A DNA stretch of 64,000 nucleotides from positions 1-64,000 of the forward strand of contig JAKLFE010000010.1 in NCBI GenBank assembly GCA_022711355.1, written 5' to 3'. Both the position numbers and the translations under genes were made by a program. This DNA is from Spirochaetota bacterium. GTDB lineage: Bacteria > Spirochaetota > Spirochaetia > Treponematales > Rectinemataceae. Below, one piece after another: positions 32,548 to 41,586 of the stretch (positions within the stretch are counted from its first letter, which is position 1; each line of letters begins with the position of its first letter). The notes below the pieces were generated by a model, which ran no database searches, was not told where the DNA came from, and worked only from the letters and a program-made list of their open reading frames with translations.

Positions 32548-33428
32548 TGGGCGGCCTCGGCCAGGGGATCGCCGCGGCCGAGGGCCCGGCGCAGGGCCGC
32601 CACGAGGACCGTGCCCAGGAGGATGAGGATCATGCCGGCGGCGCTCGCCTCGCCGTAGCGCAGGGCGTCCATCTTGAGGTACAGGGCGATGCCCATGGTC
32701 GAGGTGGAGTAGGCCGGCCCGCCCCCGGTCATGAGGAAGGTCGACTCGAAGTGGCGCATGCCGTAGGCCATGGCCAGGGTGACGCAGGTGGCCAGGCTCC
32801 CCCGGAGCATGGGCAGCGTGATGCGGAGCTCCTGGACCAGGGTCGAGGCCCCGTCGATCTGGGCCGCCTCGTAGAGCTCGCGCGGGATCGAGAGGGCCGC
32901 GGCGAGGAGGATGATCATGTAGTAGCCGATGTAGACCACGGTCTGGAGGATCACCGCGGCGAGGGCGGTCGAGGGATCGCCGAGCCAGTGCCGCGCAGGC
33001 AGGCCGACCAGGCCGAGGAGGGCCTTGAAGGCCCCGTACTGGGGGTTGTAGAGGGTCACCCAGACCATGGCCAGGGCCACGGTGGAGATGACGTTCGGGA
33101 GGAAGTAGATCGTCCGCAGGAGCCGCCAGCCCCGGGGCCCCCGGGCCAGGATCATCGCGACGAGGGCGGCCAGGGGCACCTGCACGAAGCCGGAGGCCAG
33201 GGCCCATATCGCGTTGTTCCGCATGGCCAGGCGGAAGGAGGAGTCGCCGAGGAGCTTGGCGTAGTTCGCGAGGCCGTTCGGGCTCATCCCCCCCCCGCCC
33301 TTCCACCTCATCAGGCTCGTGACGAGGGTGAAGCCCAGGGGGTAGAGGAAGAAGGCGGCGAAGAGGAGGAGCGCCGGCGCGAGGAAGAGGGCGATCAATC
33401 CTAGGTTGCGGTTTCCGTGCCGGCGCAT
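32544..33428 (-). CDS. ABC sugar permease, MalF/UgpA type
   Basis: A 294-residue permease with six predicted membrane segments and the EAA loop YEAAQIDGASTLVQELRITLPML at about 190-213. It pairs with the following permease and receives substrate from the binding protein encoded 13 bp upstream. By context the cargo is sulfoquinovose or sulfoquinovosyl glycerol. Confidence 0.92.
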   Translation of the reverse strand: MRRHGNRNLGLIALFLAPALLLFAAFFLYPLGFTLVTSLMRWKGGGGMSPNGLANYAKLLGDSSFRLAMRNNAIWALASGFVQVPLAALVAMILARGPRGWRLLRTIYFLPNVISTVALAMVWVTLYNPQYGAFKALLGLVGLPARHWLGDPSTALAAVILQTVVYIGYYMIILLAAALSIPRELYEAAQIDGASTLVQELRITLPMLRGSLATCVTLAMAYGMRHFESTFLMTGGGPAYSTSTMGIALYLKMDALRYGEASAAGMILILLGTVLVAALRRALGRGDPLAEAAQ

Positions 33429-33441
33429 CGACTCTCCTATC

Positions 33442-34698
33442 CTAGCGGTCGATCTTCTTCTCGACCAGGGCGCAGAACTCCTCGGCCGTGACCTTCCCCA
33501 GGGCGAGGGCCCCGAGCTGCTGGGCGAACTCGAGGGTGGCCTCGGCGCCGAGGGCGGCCTCGAGGTCGTTGGCCGTCACCTTGGAGGCGGCGGCTATGTC
33601 GTAGAACTGCTTCTGCAGGGGATCGATGGGCACGTAGCCCGAGTCGATCGCGAACATGGCGCCCGAGCTCTGGGCGAGCTTGCGGACGTTCTCCTCGCTC
33701 GTCAGGAACCGGAGGAACTGGACGATGGCGGCGCGGCGGGCCTTGTCCTTGGTCTCGCCGGCGGCGACGTTGGCCTGGAGGCGGCTGATCATGAAGTTCT
33801 TGGTCGGGCCGGGGGCGGGGGCCCGGGCGATGACGATGCTCGGGAAGAAGGGCGTAGCCCGGAGGTCGGCCCGGCCGGCGTACCAGGGGCCGTTCGAGAA
33901 GAGGGCGGTGCGGCCCGCGAGGAAGTGGCCGCCGGAGACCCCGGCCCCCGCGCCCACGGCGTCAGGCGTCGTGTAGCCCTCGAAGATCCGCTTCATGAGC
34001 TTGGCCGACTCGACGAAGGCCTTGTCGGTGAAGGGCTTCGCCCAGATATCGGGGCCGCCGAAGGAGACGGCGAAGTGGGAGAACCAGATCATGCTCGTCC
34101 AGGCGTTGGTGTCGCCGGACATCTGGCTCATCGGGGCGATCCCGGAGGCCTTGATCTTGTCCATGGCGGGCCAGAACTCGGCCATGGTGCTCGGGACGCT
34201 CGAGACGCCGGCGGCCTTGAGGGCGGCGCTGTTGTACCAGATGGGGAGGACGGCGGTCTCGAAGGGGAGGGTCTTGAGCTTCTTGTCGATCGTCGACTGG
34301 GCCAGGGCCCCGGCGTCGAAGGAGGCCCTCCAGGCTCCCGTCAGGTCCTTGGAGAAGTCCATGAGGAGCTTGTTCGAGTAGAAGTCCTTGGTCGAGGCGT
34401 TGAGCTTCAGGGTGAAGATGTCCCCGGGCGCCTGGCCCGCCATGAGGGCGGTCCTGACCTTCTGCTCGTAGGCGTTGTAGTCCGGCTGGGGCTCGATCTC
34501 GACGCGGACCTTGCCGGCGTTGGCGGCGTTGAAGGCCTCGACGATCTCGGCGATTGCGGGGGCCTTGGAGTCCTTGCCGACCCAGATGCAGGGCCACTTG
34601 AGGACGATCTCCTTGCCCTGGGCCGCGGCCAGGGAGGGCAGGGCGAGCAGGGCGAGGAGCGCGAGGGCGAGGACGCGGGAACGCGCCGTAGTTCTCAT
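33442..34698 (-). CDS. extracellular sugar-binding protein of the ABC importer
   Basis: A 418-residue family-1 binding protein: signal peptide with probable cleavage after LPSLAAA (about 26), then typical features AEIVEAFNAANAGKVRVEIEPQPDYNAYEQKVRTALMAGQAPGDIF and an FLTSEENVRKLA segment. No lipobox Cys, so it is periplasmic rather than lipid-anchored. First gene of the ABC/SQase/ROK operon, with AAGGAGG 5 nt before the ATG and the operator just upstream. Confidence 0.92.
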   Translation of the reverse strand: MRTTARSRVLALALLALLALPSLAAAQGKEIVLKWPCIWVGKDSKAPAIAEIVEAFNAANAGKVRVEIEPQPDYNAYEQKVRTALMAGQAPGDIFTLKLNASTKDFYSNKLLMDFSKDLTGAWRASFDAGALAQSTIDKKLKTLPFETAVLPIWYNSAALKAAGVSSVPSTMAEFWPAMDKIKASGIAPMSQMSGDTNAWTSMIWFSHFAVSFGGPDIWAKPFTDKAFVESAKLMKRIFEGYTTPDAVGAGAGVSGGHFLAGRTALFSNGPWYAGRADLRATPFFPSIVIARAPAPGPTKNFMISRLQANVAAGETKDKARRAAIVQFLRFLTSEENVRKLAQSSGAMFAIDSGYVPIDPLQKQFYDIAAASKVTANDLEAALGAEATLEFAQQLGALALGKVTAEEFCALVEKKIDR

Positions 34699-34716
34699 GG
34701 GAGCCTCCTTGAGAAT

Positions 34717-34763
34717 AGTTACTTTCCGGAAGTAAGTAAATCATGAGAGCGGGGAGGCGTCAA
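34717..34763 (-). promoter_or_regulatory. promoter and ROK-type operator of the ABC/SQase operon
   Basis: TTGACG (34758-34763), 17 bp, TTTACT (34735-34740) on the minus strand. The -10 lies in ATTTACTTAC-TTCCG-GAAAGTAACT (34717-34741), which matches the core of the repeat at 28175-28199 at 9 of 10 bases in each arm with the same 5-bp spacing. Confidence 0.85.
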
Positions 34764-34862
34764 CCGAATTCCGGCCCCGGCCCTCCCGGGCGGAACCGCC
34801 CGGGAGGACCCGCCCCGCGGCACCTTGACAGGGCCGAGCTTTCCCGACAGGCTGGCCCGAAC

Positions 34863-36623
34863 GTGAAAAAGTCGCCCCCGGCGCGGCTCCCGCCCGCCGC
34901 CCTCGTCCTCGGCCTCGCGCTGGCCCTCCCCGGGGCCAAGGCCGGGGCCATCGCCCTCGCCGACCCGCATAGCGAGCTGGAGCTCTCGGCCGAGGCCGAG
35001 CTGCTCTTCGACGCGGACCCGGAGCTGGGCATCGAGGAGCTCTCCCGGCCGGGCTCGGCCCTCCCCTTCTCGCCGGTCGGGGAGCGGCGCATCTACGTCG
35101 ACCCCGAGGCCCCCGTGGCCTGGCTCCGCTTCCGCCTCGAGGCGGGCCCGGAGGCCCGCTCCGCCCAGTGGCTCCTCGAGGTCCAGCCGAGCTTCTCCAT
35201 CATCCTCGACCGCCTCGATCTCTACCTGCCCCGGGAGGGGGGCGGCTACGAGGCCATCGCCTCGGGAGCCTCCCTGCCCGCGGGCCCCCGCGAGCTCGCC
35301 TCCCGCTACTACAACTTCGAGCTCCCGCCCGAGGCCCTCCGCGGCGGCTACTGCTACCTCCGCCTGGAGTCCAGCATCGCGGTCGAGGTCAGGCTCATCG
35401 CCTGGCCCGCCCTCTGCCAGGCCCGGCGCGACTCCCTCTACGACGTCGCCTTCGGCCTGATCTACGGCGCCCTCCTCGCCATGCTCCTGTACAACGTCTT
35501 CCTCTCCTTCTCGCTCCGCGACCGGGCCTACGCCTACTACGTCCTCTACGTGGGCTCGGGGATCCTCTGGCAGTTCATGGTGCAAGGCCACGCCAAGGCC
35601 ATACTCGGGAACTGGCCCGGCTGGAACGAGGCCCTCATGTGGGTCGGCGTCGGGGGCACCCTCTGCTGGGGGGGCCTGTTCAGCCTCCGCTTCCTCTCGA
35701 TCGGCCGGAGCCGGCCGGCCCTCTTCTGGCCCCTCCTCGCCGCGACCTCCCTGGGCGCCGCGGCCGCCGCGGCCGGGGCCCTCGGCGCGCGGAACCTGGC
35801 CTTCTCCCTCTCGCACATCGGGGGCCTGGCCCTCCCCCTGCTCACGATAGCGGCGGCGGCCGTCAGGCGGCGCCAGGGCTACCGGCCGGCCGCCCACTAC
35901 CTCGTCGGCTGGTCCTTCCTCGCGGCCGGGGGCCTGGCCTTCGCCCTCATGGGCCTCAAGCTCCTCGGCGTCTCCTTCTGGACGGTCAACGGCGTGGCCG
36001 TCGGCATGGTCTTCCAGGCCCTCCTCCTGTCCATGGCGATGGGCGAGCGGGTGCGGCAGCTCCGCAAGGAGAAGGAGCTCCACCAGCGGAACGAGGCCCG
36101 CTACCGGGAGCTCAGCCTCACCGACCCCCTGACGGGCCTGTACAACAAGCGGTACTTCGCGAGCAAGCTCGAGAGCGAGGCCGCCCACGCCCGCAGGATC
36201 GGCAGGCCCCTCTCCCTCGTGTTCCTCGACCTGGACGACTTCAAGGCGGTCAACGACGGGCGCGGCCACCCCTTCGGCGACCTGGTCCTCGCGGCCCTCG
36301 CCGCCGAGCTGCGCGAGGCCCTGCGCGACAGCGACGTGGCCTGCCGCTACGGGGGCGAGGAGTTCGCGGTCATCATGCCGGGGGCGGGCCTGGCCGAGGC
36401 GGCCGCAGCGGGGGAGCGGATCAGGGCCCGGGTCGCCTCGCGGGGCCTGCCGCCCGGCGAGCGGAGGCCCCAGGCCCTCACCATCTCCCTAGGCGCCGCC
36501 GAGCTCGCGGAGGGAGAGGGCTCCGAGGGGCTCCTCGCCCGGGCCGACGCGGCCATGTACGAGGCCAAGCGCCAGGGCAAGAACCGCGTCGTCCTCGCTA
36601 CTTCGGGAGCTCGACGACCCTGA
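34863..36623 (+). CDS. 7TM-DISM diguanylate cyclase
   Basis: A 586-residue membrane signalling enzyme making cyclic-di-GMP. Signal peptide (about 1-28), periplasmic 7TMR-DISMED2 carbohydrate-binding-like domain (about 30-190), seven membrane helices (about 195-400), a short coiled linker, then a GGDEF domain with DPLTGLYNKRYF and active-site GGEEF at about 498-502. The GTG at 34863 directly precedes the basic start of the signal peptide; upstream codons overlap the SQ promoter region. It is divergent from the SQ locus; the ligand may be a sugar but that is a guess. Its end overlaps the NlpC gene tail by 26 bp. Confidence 0.88.
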   Translation: MKKSPPARLPPAALVLGLALALPGAKAGAIALADPHSELELSAEAELLFDADPELGIEELSRPGSALPFSPVGERRIYVDPEAPVAWLRFRLEAGPEARSAQWLLEVQPSFSIILDRLDLYLPREGGGYEAIASGASLPAGPRELASRYYNFELPPEALRGGYCYLRLESSIAVEVRLIAWPALCQARRDSLYDVAFGLIYGALLAMLLYNVFLSFSLRDRAYAYYVLYVGSGILWQFMVQGHAKAILGNWPGWNEALMWVGVGGTLCWGGLFSLRFLSIGRSRPALFWPLLAATSLGAAAAAAGALGARNLAFSLSHIGGLALPLLTIAAAAVRRRQGYRPAAHYLVGWSFLAAGGLAFALMGLKLLGVSFWTVNGVAVGMVFQALLLSMAMGERVRQLRKEKELHQRNEARYRELSLTDPLTGLYNKRYFASKLESEAAHARRIGRPLSLVFLDLDDFKAVNDGRGHPFGDLVLAALAAELREALRDSDVACRYGGEEFAVIMPGAGLAEAAAAGERIRARVASRGLPPGERRPQALTISLGAAELAEGEGSEGLLARADAAMYEAKRQGKNRVVLATSGARRP

Positions 36624-37548
36624 AGACCCGCTCGACGAGCTGGTCGTTCCAATTGTCCTTGACGATGAGCTTGTAGATCCCCGCCTCGGCGAAGACGTAG
36701 GGCGGGATCTCGAGGGCCTGGCCGGCCCGGAGGCTCACCAGCTCGCGGTGGATCTCGGTGGACTTCGAGAAGTCCTTCTCGGCCTTATAGAAGATGACGA
36801 CGAAGCGCCCCTCCTTGCCCGTCGCGTTGCGGAGGGTGAAGGCGAGGCCCGTGCCCGTGGCCGCGGGGATCTTGTCGGTGTAGCTGGCCTTCTGGGCGGG
36901 TATGTCGAAGCCGATCTGGGCTATCCGCGGGCCGACAGGGGCGGCGGCCGCGGCGGCGGGGCCGGGACCGGCGGGAGCGGAGGCCGCCGGCCTTGCGGGG
37001 GCTTGCGGCGCGGCGGGGGCGGCAGCCTGGGGCGCGGGCTTGGCCGGGAGCGGGGCGGCGGGGGCAGGGGCGGCCGCAGCGGGCGCCGCGGCGACCGGCT
37101 CGAGGAAGAGCCGATAGCCCATGATCCGTGGGCCGAAGTAGCGGTCGGAGAGGCCCGAGACCACGACCCCAGTCTTGGGCCCCTCGGAGACGGCGTGGAT
37201 GAGCTGGTCGTTCCCGAGGTAGATGGCGACGTGGCTGGGGCCCCCGGCGCCCGTCGTGTCGAAGACGATGACGTCGCCGGGCAGGGCCTCGCTCGGCTTG
37301 ATGGGCATGCCCGCGGCCCACTGCTGCCGCGAGTTGCGCGGCAGCTCGAGGCCGGCGGCGCTCTTGTACACGTAGCGCACGAAGCCCGAGCAGTCGAAGG
37401 CGCTCGGGGACTCGGCCCCGTAGACGTAGGGGACGCCGAGGTACTTCCGGGCGGTCTCGGAGATCCGCTGGCGGAGGAGCTCCCCTCCCTGGGCGGAGAG
37501 GGCGGAGGCCGAGGCGAGGATGAGGGCGCACAAGGCTGGAATTCGCAT
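36598..37548 (-). CDS. secreted NlpC/P60 cell-wall hydrolase
   Basis: A 316-residue protein with signal peptide (SALSA, about 19) and an NlpC/P60 domain at about 22-135: catalytic Cys53 in FDCSGF, His106 in GPSHVAIYLG and a third polar residue near HAVSEG. These peptidases cut peptidoglycan stem peptides. A Pro/Ala linker (about 155-205) leads to an unrecognised C-terminal beta-rich domain (about 215-316) that may bind the envelope. ATG 37548 is 6 nt after a TACAGT -10-like box (37555-37560), suggesting a leaderless transcript. Confidence 0.87.
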   Translation of the reverse strand: MRIPALCALILASASALSAQGGELLRQRISETARKYLGVPYVYGAESPSAFDCSGFVRYVYKSAAGLELPRNSRQQWAAGMPIKPSEALPGDVIVFDTTGAGGPSHVAIYLGNDQLIHAVSEGPKTGVVVSGLSDRYFGPRIMGYRLFLEPVAAAPAAAAPAPAAPLPAKPAPQAAAPAAPQAPARPAASAPAGPGPAAAAAAPVGPRIAQIGFDIPAQKASYTDKIPAATGTGLAFTLRNATGKEGRFVVIFYKAEKDFSKSTEIHRELVSLRAGQALEIPPYVFAEAGIYKLIVKDNWNDQLVERVFRVVELPK

Positions 37549-37607
37549 GAGGATACTGTATCGCGCCTTCCGGCCGCGCAAAAGCCTCGCCGCGGCCTTC
37601 CGCCGGC

Positions 37608-38492
37608 TCAGCCGGCGAGGCTCCGGGCGATGTAGCGCTTCGACTCCTCCACGACGGCCCGGACGCGCTCGGGCAGGGGACCGACGCGATAGGCGACGCC
37701 GAGAGCGGCATGCTCGGGAAGGGGAAGGACGCGCACGCCCTCGATCGCCATGCGGCGGATCGAGAAGGCCGGGACGATGGTCCAGCCGAGGCCCGCGGAG
37801 ACGAGCTGGATGACGGAGGAGAGCTGGCTGCACTCGTAGCGGAGCTCGGGCTGGAAGCCCGCGGCCGCGCAGGTCTCGCGGATCCGGTCGCCGAGGCCGG
37901 GGGCGGCCGCCCGCGCGGCCCCGACGAAGGGCAGGCGGGCGAAGGAGGCGAGCGAGGAGCTCTCCGCGGGGACCATCGCCTCGGGGCAGAGTATCGAGAA
38001 GGGCTCCTCGCCCAGGGGCTCGAAGCAGATGCCCTCGGTGTCGACCCAGGAGCGGAGGAATCCGAGGTCGATCCGCCCCGCGAGGACGGCCTGGACCTGT
38101 GCCTCGGTCGCCAGCTCGACCAGGTCGAGCCTCGTCTCCGGCAGGAGCTCGGTGAGGTGGGCGAGGAGCTCCGGGAGGAGGGAGAGCATCATCGAGCCGA
38201 CGAAGCCGATGCGAACGAGCTTGGCGCCCTCATCGCCTGCCAGGCGGGTCCGCCGCTCGAGGCCGGCGACCTCGTCGAGGATCCGCCCGGCTCCCTCTTG
38301 GAAGAGGAGGCCCGCCTCGGTGAGGCGGAAGCGGGAGCCCTCGCGATCGATGAGCCTCGTCCCGAGCTCGCGCTCGAGGGCCTGGATCTGGCGGCTCAGG
38401 GGGGGCTGGGAGATGTGCAGGCGCTTGGCGGCCCGGCTGAAGTTCATCTCCTCGGCGACGGCGAGGAAGTAGCGTAGGTAGCGTAGCTCCAC
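37608..38492 (-). CDS. LysR-family transcriptional regulator
   Basis: A 294-residue LysR regulator. The N-terminal helix-turn-helix reads FSRAAKRLHISQPPLSRQIQALERELG (about 18-44), followed by the periplasmic-binding-like ligand domain starting VRIGFVGSM. It is divergent from the ATP-grasp/cobalamin-mutase-like/opine-dehydrogenase-like genes, the standard arrangement when a LysR protein controls its neighbour, so it is probably their activator with a pathway metabolite as co-inducer. Confidence 0.92.
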   Translation of the reverse strand: MELRYLRYFLAVAEEMNFSRAAKRLHISQPPLSRQIQALERELGTRLIDREGSRFRLTEAGLLFQEGAGRILDEVAGLERRTRLAGDEGAKLVRIGFVGSMMLSLLPELLAHLTELLPETRLDLVELATEAQVQAVLAGRIDLGFLRSWVDTEGICFEPLGEEPFSILCPEAMVPAESSSLASFARLPFVGAARAAAPGLGDRIRETCAAAGFQPELRYECSQLSSVIQLVSAGLGWTIVPAFSIRRMAIEGVRVLPLPEHAALGVAYRVGPLPERVRAVVEESKRYIARSLAG

Positions 38493-38608
38493 GCAAGGAT
38501 GGTAGCGGGCTTTACGGCGGGCCGCAAGGGCCGATCATGCCGGAAAGGTATCGGAGCCCGACTAAGAGGTATTGGACCCTCGAAAAGGCAGGCCGGATAT
38601 TTAAAGGC

Positions 38609-39706
38609 ATGCCGAGAAGCGACGCGCGGAAACCGAGGGTCCTCATCCTGAGCGATCTCCCCCCGACCGAGGCCAAGCGGCGCTCCGAAACCGAGCGCTT
38701 CGCCTCCCTGGCCCGGGCCCTCGCCCGGGGCGGGCTCGAGGCGGAGCATGCCTTCGCCGGGGACGAGGCCGCCCTCGGGGCCCTGCTCGCCGCCACGAAG
38801 CCCGACCTGGCCTTCAGCGCTGCCCTCATGAGCGCCCCGGAAGCCGGGGCGGCTTCCGGGCCGGGCCCGCGGGGGCGGCGGAACATGCACGAGCTCCTCG
38901 AGGAGGCCGGGGTCCCCTACGTCGGCTCGGAGCCGGCCGTCCTCGAGCTCGCCATCGACAAGGCCGCCCTGAAGGAGCGCTGGCGCGAGGCGGGGGTCGC
39001 GAGCCCGGCCTTCCTCTCCCTCCATCCGGGCGAGGCCCTCGACGAGGCTCGGGCCCGGGCCCTCGGCTTCCCCTGCATCGTCAAGCCCTCCCGCGAGGGC
39101 AACAGCCGGGGCCTGGGCGAGGACTCGGTGGTCCGCGACCTTCCCTCGCTGCGGAAGCGGGTCGAGGCCGCCGCGCGGGATTACGGGGCCGTCCTCGTCG
39201 AGCGCTTCCTCGGGGACTTTCCCGACATCCGCGAGTTCACGGCCGCCCTCCTCGGCTCGGGGCCGGGGGCCCTCGTGCTCCCCGTCGAGATAAAGCTGAG
39301 CTCGGCCAAGGCGGTCCGCCTCGTCACCACGGAGGACAAGGACGGGCACCGCACCGCGGCCCTGCCGATCGATGACGCCGCGCTCCGCGCGCGGGTCGCC
39401 GCCTTCGCCCGCCGCGCCTTCGCGGCCGCCGGGACGCGCGACTACGCCCGCTGCGACCTCCTCCTCGCCGGCGGCGAGATCCAGGCCATCGAGATCAACG
39501 GCCAGCCCATGCTGCCCGACCTCTGGTTCGAGGCCTGCTGCGCCACGGCCGGACTCGGGGCCGAGGCCTACCCGAACGCGGTCTTCCTCGCCGCCCTCGC
39601 CCGGCTCGCGAGGTCCCCGGGCACCGCCTTTCCGCGGATACCCGACGCGATGCGCGACATCGTTCCCGCCCCCGTCTACGAGGCCCTCGCCGGGCAGGAG
39701 GCCTGA
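38609..39706 (+). CDS. ATP-grasp ligase, D-Ala-D-Ala-ligase-like
   Basis: A 365-residue ATP-grasp enzyme. Seen: N-terminal Rossmann-like PRVLILSDLPPTE, VPYVGSEPAVLELAIDKAALKERW, the ATP-binding GFPCIVKPSREGNSRG (about 165), and the Mg-binding IQAIEINGQPMLPD (about 300). It resembles Ddl but lacks the usual Ddl context and probably joins an amino acid to another acid or amine. ATG 38609 is chosen since the DNA before it has AT-rich promoter-like character; 38537, preceded by AAGGG, is the longer option. First of three closely linked genes. Confidence 0.82.
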   Translation: MPRSDARKPRVLILSDLPPTEAKRRSETERFASLARALARGGLEAEHAFAGDEAALGALLAATKPDLAFSAALMSAPEAGAASGPGPRGRRNMHELLEEAGVPYVGSEPAVLELAIDKAALKERWREAGVASPAFLSLHPGEALDEARARALGFPCIVKPSREGNSRGLGEDSVVRDLPSLRKRVEAAARDYGAVLVERFLGDFPDIREFTAALLGSGPGALVLPVEIKLSSAKAVRLVTTEDKDGHRTAALPIDDAALRARVAAFARRAFAAAGTRDYARCDLLLAGGEIQAIEINGQPMLPDLWFEACCATAGLGAEAYPNAVFLAALARLARSPGTAFPRIPDAMRDIVPAPVYEALAGQEA

Positions 39707-39708
39707 GC

Positions 39709-41586
39709 ATGGCGGCCCGGCGGCGCATCGGCCTCGTCCACCCCGCGGTCGACGTCCACGACCTCGGCCTGGCCTCCCTGGCCGCCCTCCTTGCCAGCTG
39801 CGGCCTTTCCGCGGCCAGGGCCGGCCGCGAGGCCTGCGAGGCCGCCCTCCGCCCGGAGGAGCCGGGGAACGGCAGGATCCTGCGCGCCTGGATCGAAGGC
39901 GATGGCCTCGATTCGATCGGCTTCAGCTACCGCCTCGACCCTCGCGACGGCCTGCGGCTCTTCGCCTCCTTCCACGCCTTCCTCGAGGCCGCCGGCCTCC
40001 TCGCGCGCCGCGGCGGCCGGGTCTCCGCCCTCTACTTCGCCGGCCTCCCCGAGGCCTGCGACCTGGTCGCCGAGCGCTTCCCCGAGGTCGCGCTCTTCCG
40101 CGGGGACGAGTCCCCCCTCGAGTGCCTCGACCTCCTCGGCCTGCCCCGGAGCCTGCTTCCCGCCGAGGAGGCCGCCGGCGCGGCCTACGACGAGGACCGC
40201 CTGGCCTTCGGGAGGGAGCTCGTCCGCGCGGGCGAGTACCGCTCGGTCGCGCCCGTCGACCGGAGCTCCTCGCCCCGCTTCGGCCGCCGCGGCGACGGCC
40301 TCGCCGCCCGCGTGGCCCACGGCCGGGAGCGGGGCCTGCCCCCCCTCATGCGCGCCCACCTCGGCCCCTACCTCCCCGACCGCCGCGAGGCCGTCGCGCT
40401 CTTCGAGGACTGGGCCCGCCGGCTCGGCCGGGGCGGCCTGCTCGACGTCCTGTCCATCGGGAGCTCCCAGCTCAGCCAGTCGCGCTTCGGCGACGACTGG
40501 GAGGGGCTGGCCGACGGCGGGGGCGTGCCCATCGCCACGCCCGAGGAGTACGGGCGGATCTGGGAGGCGGCCCGCCCCATGCTCGTGCGGACCTACGCCG
40601 GCACCCGGGGCGTGCCCGAGCTGGCGCGCATGTACGAGGAGCGGATCGACATCGCCTGGCACGCCCTCTCGCTGTGGTGGTTCTGCCAGATCGACGGCCG
40701 GGGGCCCAACTCGGTCATGCAGAACCTCCTCGAGCACGCGCGGGCCATGTCGTACATCGCGTCCACCGGCAAGCCCCTCGAGCCCAACGTGCCCCACCAC
40801 TTCGCCTTCCGCGGGGCGGACGACGCCACCTACGTGGCCTCCGGCTACGTCGCCGCCCGCTTCGCCAAGGAGATGGGCATCCGCTCCCTCGTCCTCCAGG
40901 TCATGCTCAACACGCCCCGGGGCACCTGGGGGGTCCAGGACCTCGCGAAGGCCCGGGCCCTCCTCGGCCTGGTCCGCGGCCTCGAGGGACCGGGCTTCGA
41001 GGTCTACCTCCAGCCCCGGGCGGGGCTCGACTACTTCTCTCGCGACGAGGAGAGGGCCAAGTCCCAGCTGGCGGCCTCCACCGCCCTCATGGACGACATC
41101 GAGAGCGCCGACGAGTCGAGCCCCCAGGTCATCCACGTGGTGAGCTGGTGCGAGGCCCGGGGCCTGGCCGACCCCGAGGCCGCCGAGGAGAGCATCAGGA
41201 TCACGCGCCGCGCGCTGGACCGCTACCGCGCCCTGCGGCGCTCCGGCCAGGTCCCCGACATGGGCGCCGACCCCGAGGTCCTCGAGCGGACCGAGCTCCT
41301 CGCCGCCGAGGCGAAGGCCCTCGTCTCGGCCATCGAGGCCTCGATCGAGCGGCCCTACACGCCCGAGGGGCTGTACCGGATCCTGGCCTCGGGCTTCTTC
41401 GCGGTCCCGCGCCTCTCGGCCCTCCGCGAGGAGTTCGCCGAGGCGACGCGCTGGAGCACGGCCACGCTGCGCGGGGCGACGCGCACGGTCGACGGGACGG
41501 GAGCCCCCGTCCCGGTCGCGGAGCGGGCCCGCGCGGCCGCGGAGACGGCGCGGCGGCGCTTCGGGGAGGCGCGGCATGGGAGCTAA
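39709..41586 (+). CDS. cobalamin-dependent-mutase-like protein
   Basis: A 625-residue protein starting 2 bp after the ligase gene. The N-terminal 170 residues look like a B12-binding Rossmann domain with the base-off motif DxHxxG as DVHDLG (16-21) and IDSIGFSYRLD-type strands. About 200-500 reads as a TIM barrel with IAWHALSLWWFCQIDGRGPN and RSLVLQVMLNTPRGTW segments like those of glutamate-mutase-type enzymes. I cannot place it in a named family. Inferred role: radical carbon-skeleton rearrangement of an amino or hydroxy acid, linked to the ligase and dehydrogenase beside it. Confidence 0.65.
   Translation: MAARRRIGLVHPAVDVHDLGLASLAALLASCGLSAARAGREACEAALRPEEPGNGRILRAWIEGDGLDSIGFSYRLDPRDGLRLFASFHAFLEAAGLLARRGGRVSALYFAGLPEACDLVAERFPEVALFRGDESPLECLDLLGLPRSLLPAEEAAGAAYDEDRLAFGRELVRAGEYRSVAPVDRSSSPRFGRRGDGLAARVAHGRERGLPPLMRAHLGPYLPDRREAVALFEDWARRLGRGGLLDVLSIGSSQLSQSRFGDDWEGLADGGGVPIATPEEYGRIWEAARPMLVRTYAGTRGVPELARMYEERIDIAWHALSLWWFCQIDGRGPNSVMQNLLEHARAMSYIASTGKPLEPNVPHHFAFRGADDATYVASGYVAARFAKEMGIRSLVLQVMLNTPRGTWGVQDLAKARALLGLVRGLEGPGFEVYLQPRAGLDYFSRDEERAKSQLAASTALMDDIESADESSPQVIHVVSWCEARGLADPEAAEESIRITRRALDRYRALRRSGQVPDMGADPEVLERTELLAAEAKALVSAIEASIERPYTPEGLYRILASGFFAVPRLSALREEFAEATRWSTATLRGATRTVDGTGAPVPVAERARAAAETARRRFGEARHGS

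Noticed and set aside
17548-34763. Classical E. coli-type SQ pathway or a simple pentose locus
   Set aside because: No aldolase or kinase of the YihT/YihV types is present, and the SQ-binding residues of the GH31 enzyme argue against a plain pentose role.
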